Assembly (NCBI GenBank): GCA_944472155.2
Contig: OX235279.1
Span: 160,354,199 to 160,418,198 of the forward strand
Source of the DNA: Trichobilharzia szidati
Lineage: Eukaryota; Platyhelminthes; Trematoda; Strigeidida; Schistosomatidae
Direction: 5' to 3'
Length of the DNA: 64,000 nucleotides
Made by a program: the position numbers and the translations under genes. The notes beneath the pieces are model-generated. The model had not been told where the DNA came from. It searched no databases and worked only from the letters and a program-made list of their open reading frames with translations. Shown here in pieces: positions 63,661-64,000 of this stretch. Each line of letters starts with the position of its first letter. Position 1 is the stretch's first letter.

Positions 63661-64000
63661 TTTAACAAACCCAAACAGTTTGCTTATACATAGGGCAGAA
63701 GTACTTTGGATGCGGCTGTTATCTTATATCATGATACTGTTTCATGCTTAGAAAAACGGGCCAAATATGTCCGATGTACCTTTATTGACTACACATCTGC
63801 TTTTGACTCTGTACTCGAATGTCTCTTGTTAAATAAACTTTCTATGACACGAACCCAGGTCTGTGCTGTTAACTGTTTACATTCTTATTTCTCTAACAGA
63901 ATGCAGTATATTTTATATAAAGTTGAATCTTCTTCTGCCTCGCCTGCTTACTGAGACTGGAGACCCTCGAGATGATGTTCTCTGTCCTTTTCTTTCTTCT
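63661..64000 (+). pseudogene. CR1-like LINE reverse transcriptase, runs off window
   Basis: FNKPKQFAYT-stop-GRSTLDAAVIL is the RT region before motif A; YVRCTFIDYTSAFDSV is motif A; LECLLLNKLSMTRTQ and LHSYFSNRMQYILYKVESS follow. One stop lies at 63701 and a shift near 63950. The sequence aligns with the minus-strand LINE at 9500-9700 (FVDHISASDS, LLVNKLAVA, FYFSDRKQYTVY). Motif A aspartates are kept; motifs B and C would lie beyond 64000. Confidence 0.75.

Noticed and set aside
1..64000. LTR retrotransposons, DNA transposons and CRISPR arrays
   Set aside because: I looked for protease/integrase motifs, long direct terminal repeats, transposase motifs and regular spacer arrays and found none; tandem tetramers and TA runs are simple repeats.

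Overview
The window looks like repeat-dense nuclear DNA of a trematode, most likely a blood fluke of the genus Schistosoma or a close relative. The evidence is its AT-rich composition, RTE-type and CR1-like non-LTR retrotransposons, many Penelope-like elements (PLEs: reverse transcriptase plus C-terminal GIY-YIG nuclease), and tRNA-derived SINEs carrying hammerhead ribozymes of the SM-alpha kind. I found no complete host gene, no rRNA, no convincing tRNA gene, no LTR retrotransposon and no CRISPR. Two stretches may be remnants or exons of cellular genes (minus strand 53817-54014 and 62350-62840).

Layout. 2-8.6 kb: a PLE nuclease fragment, an internally deleted RTE copy, a perfect 294-bp-arm palindrome of a PLE end, and a minus-strand PLE bracketed by inverted copies of its own end. 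8.6-12.7 kb: a minus-strand CR1-like LINE and the tail of a second one on the plus strand. 10.6-16.3 kb: two nearly identical PLE 3' ends in inverted orientation about 3.9 kb apart. 16.3-22 kb: PLE 3' ends and RTE 3' halves. 22.5-28.7 kb: several RTE fragments in both orientations. 29-36.5 kb: mostly hammerhead SINEs, many as inverted (minus-then-plus) composites, one pair inserted in an RTE copy. 36.6-40.6 kb: a minus-strand PLE and a third copy of the 10.7-kb PLE family. 41-44 kb: more fold-back SINEs and an RTE C-terminus. 45-51 kb: a PLE cluster including the best-preserved GIY-YIG domain. 51-58 kb: a CR1-like fragment, an SM-alpha-type copy showing a 335-bp period, nested SINEs, and a long degenerate RTE. 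57.9-61.8 kb: PLE remnants with an intact-looking hammerhead, a second type of GIY-YIG nuclease, and a palindrome interrupted by two insertions. 63.6-64 kb: the start of another CR1-like RT that runs off the window.

How the parts relate. Every coding element is broken by stops, frameshifts or truncation, so this is a graveyard of retroelements. The recurring theme is RNA self-cleavage: hammerhead-like motifs occur in PLE terminal repeats, in two tRNA-derived SINE families (with a possible trace in a third), and in an unclassified repeat (45.35 and 48.37 kb). A second theme is inversion: PLE ends and hammerhead SINEs repeatedly occur as fold-back pairs, in at least two cases with the same internal junction. 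One tRNA-derived SINE without a hammerhead ends like the RTE 3' end, which suggests that RTE mobilises it. Family names are by recognition of motifs only; no database search was possible.
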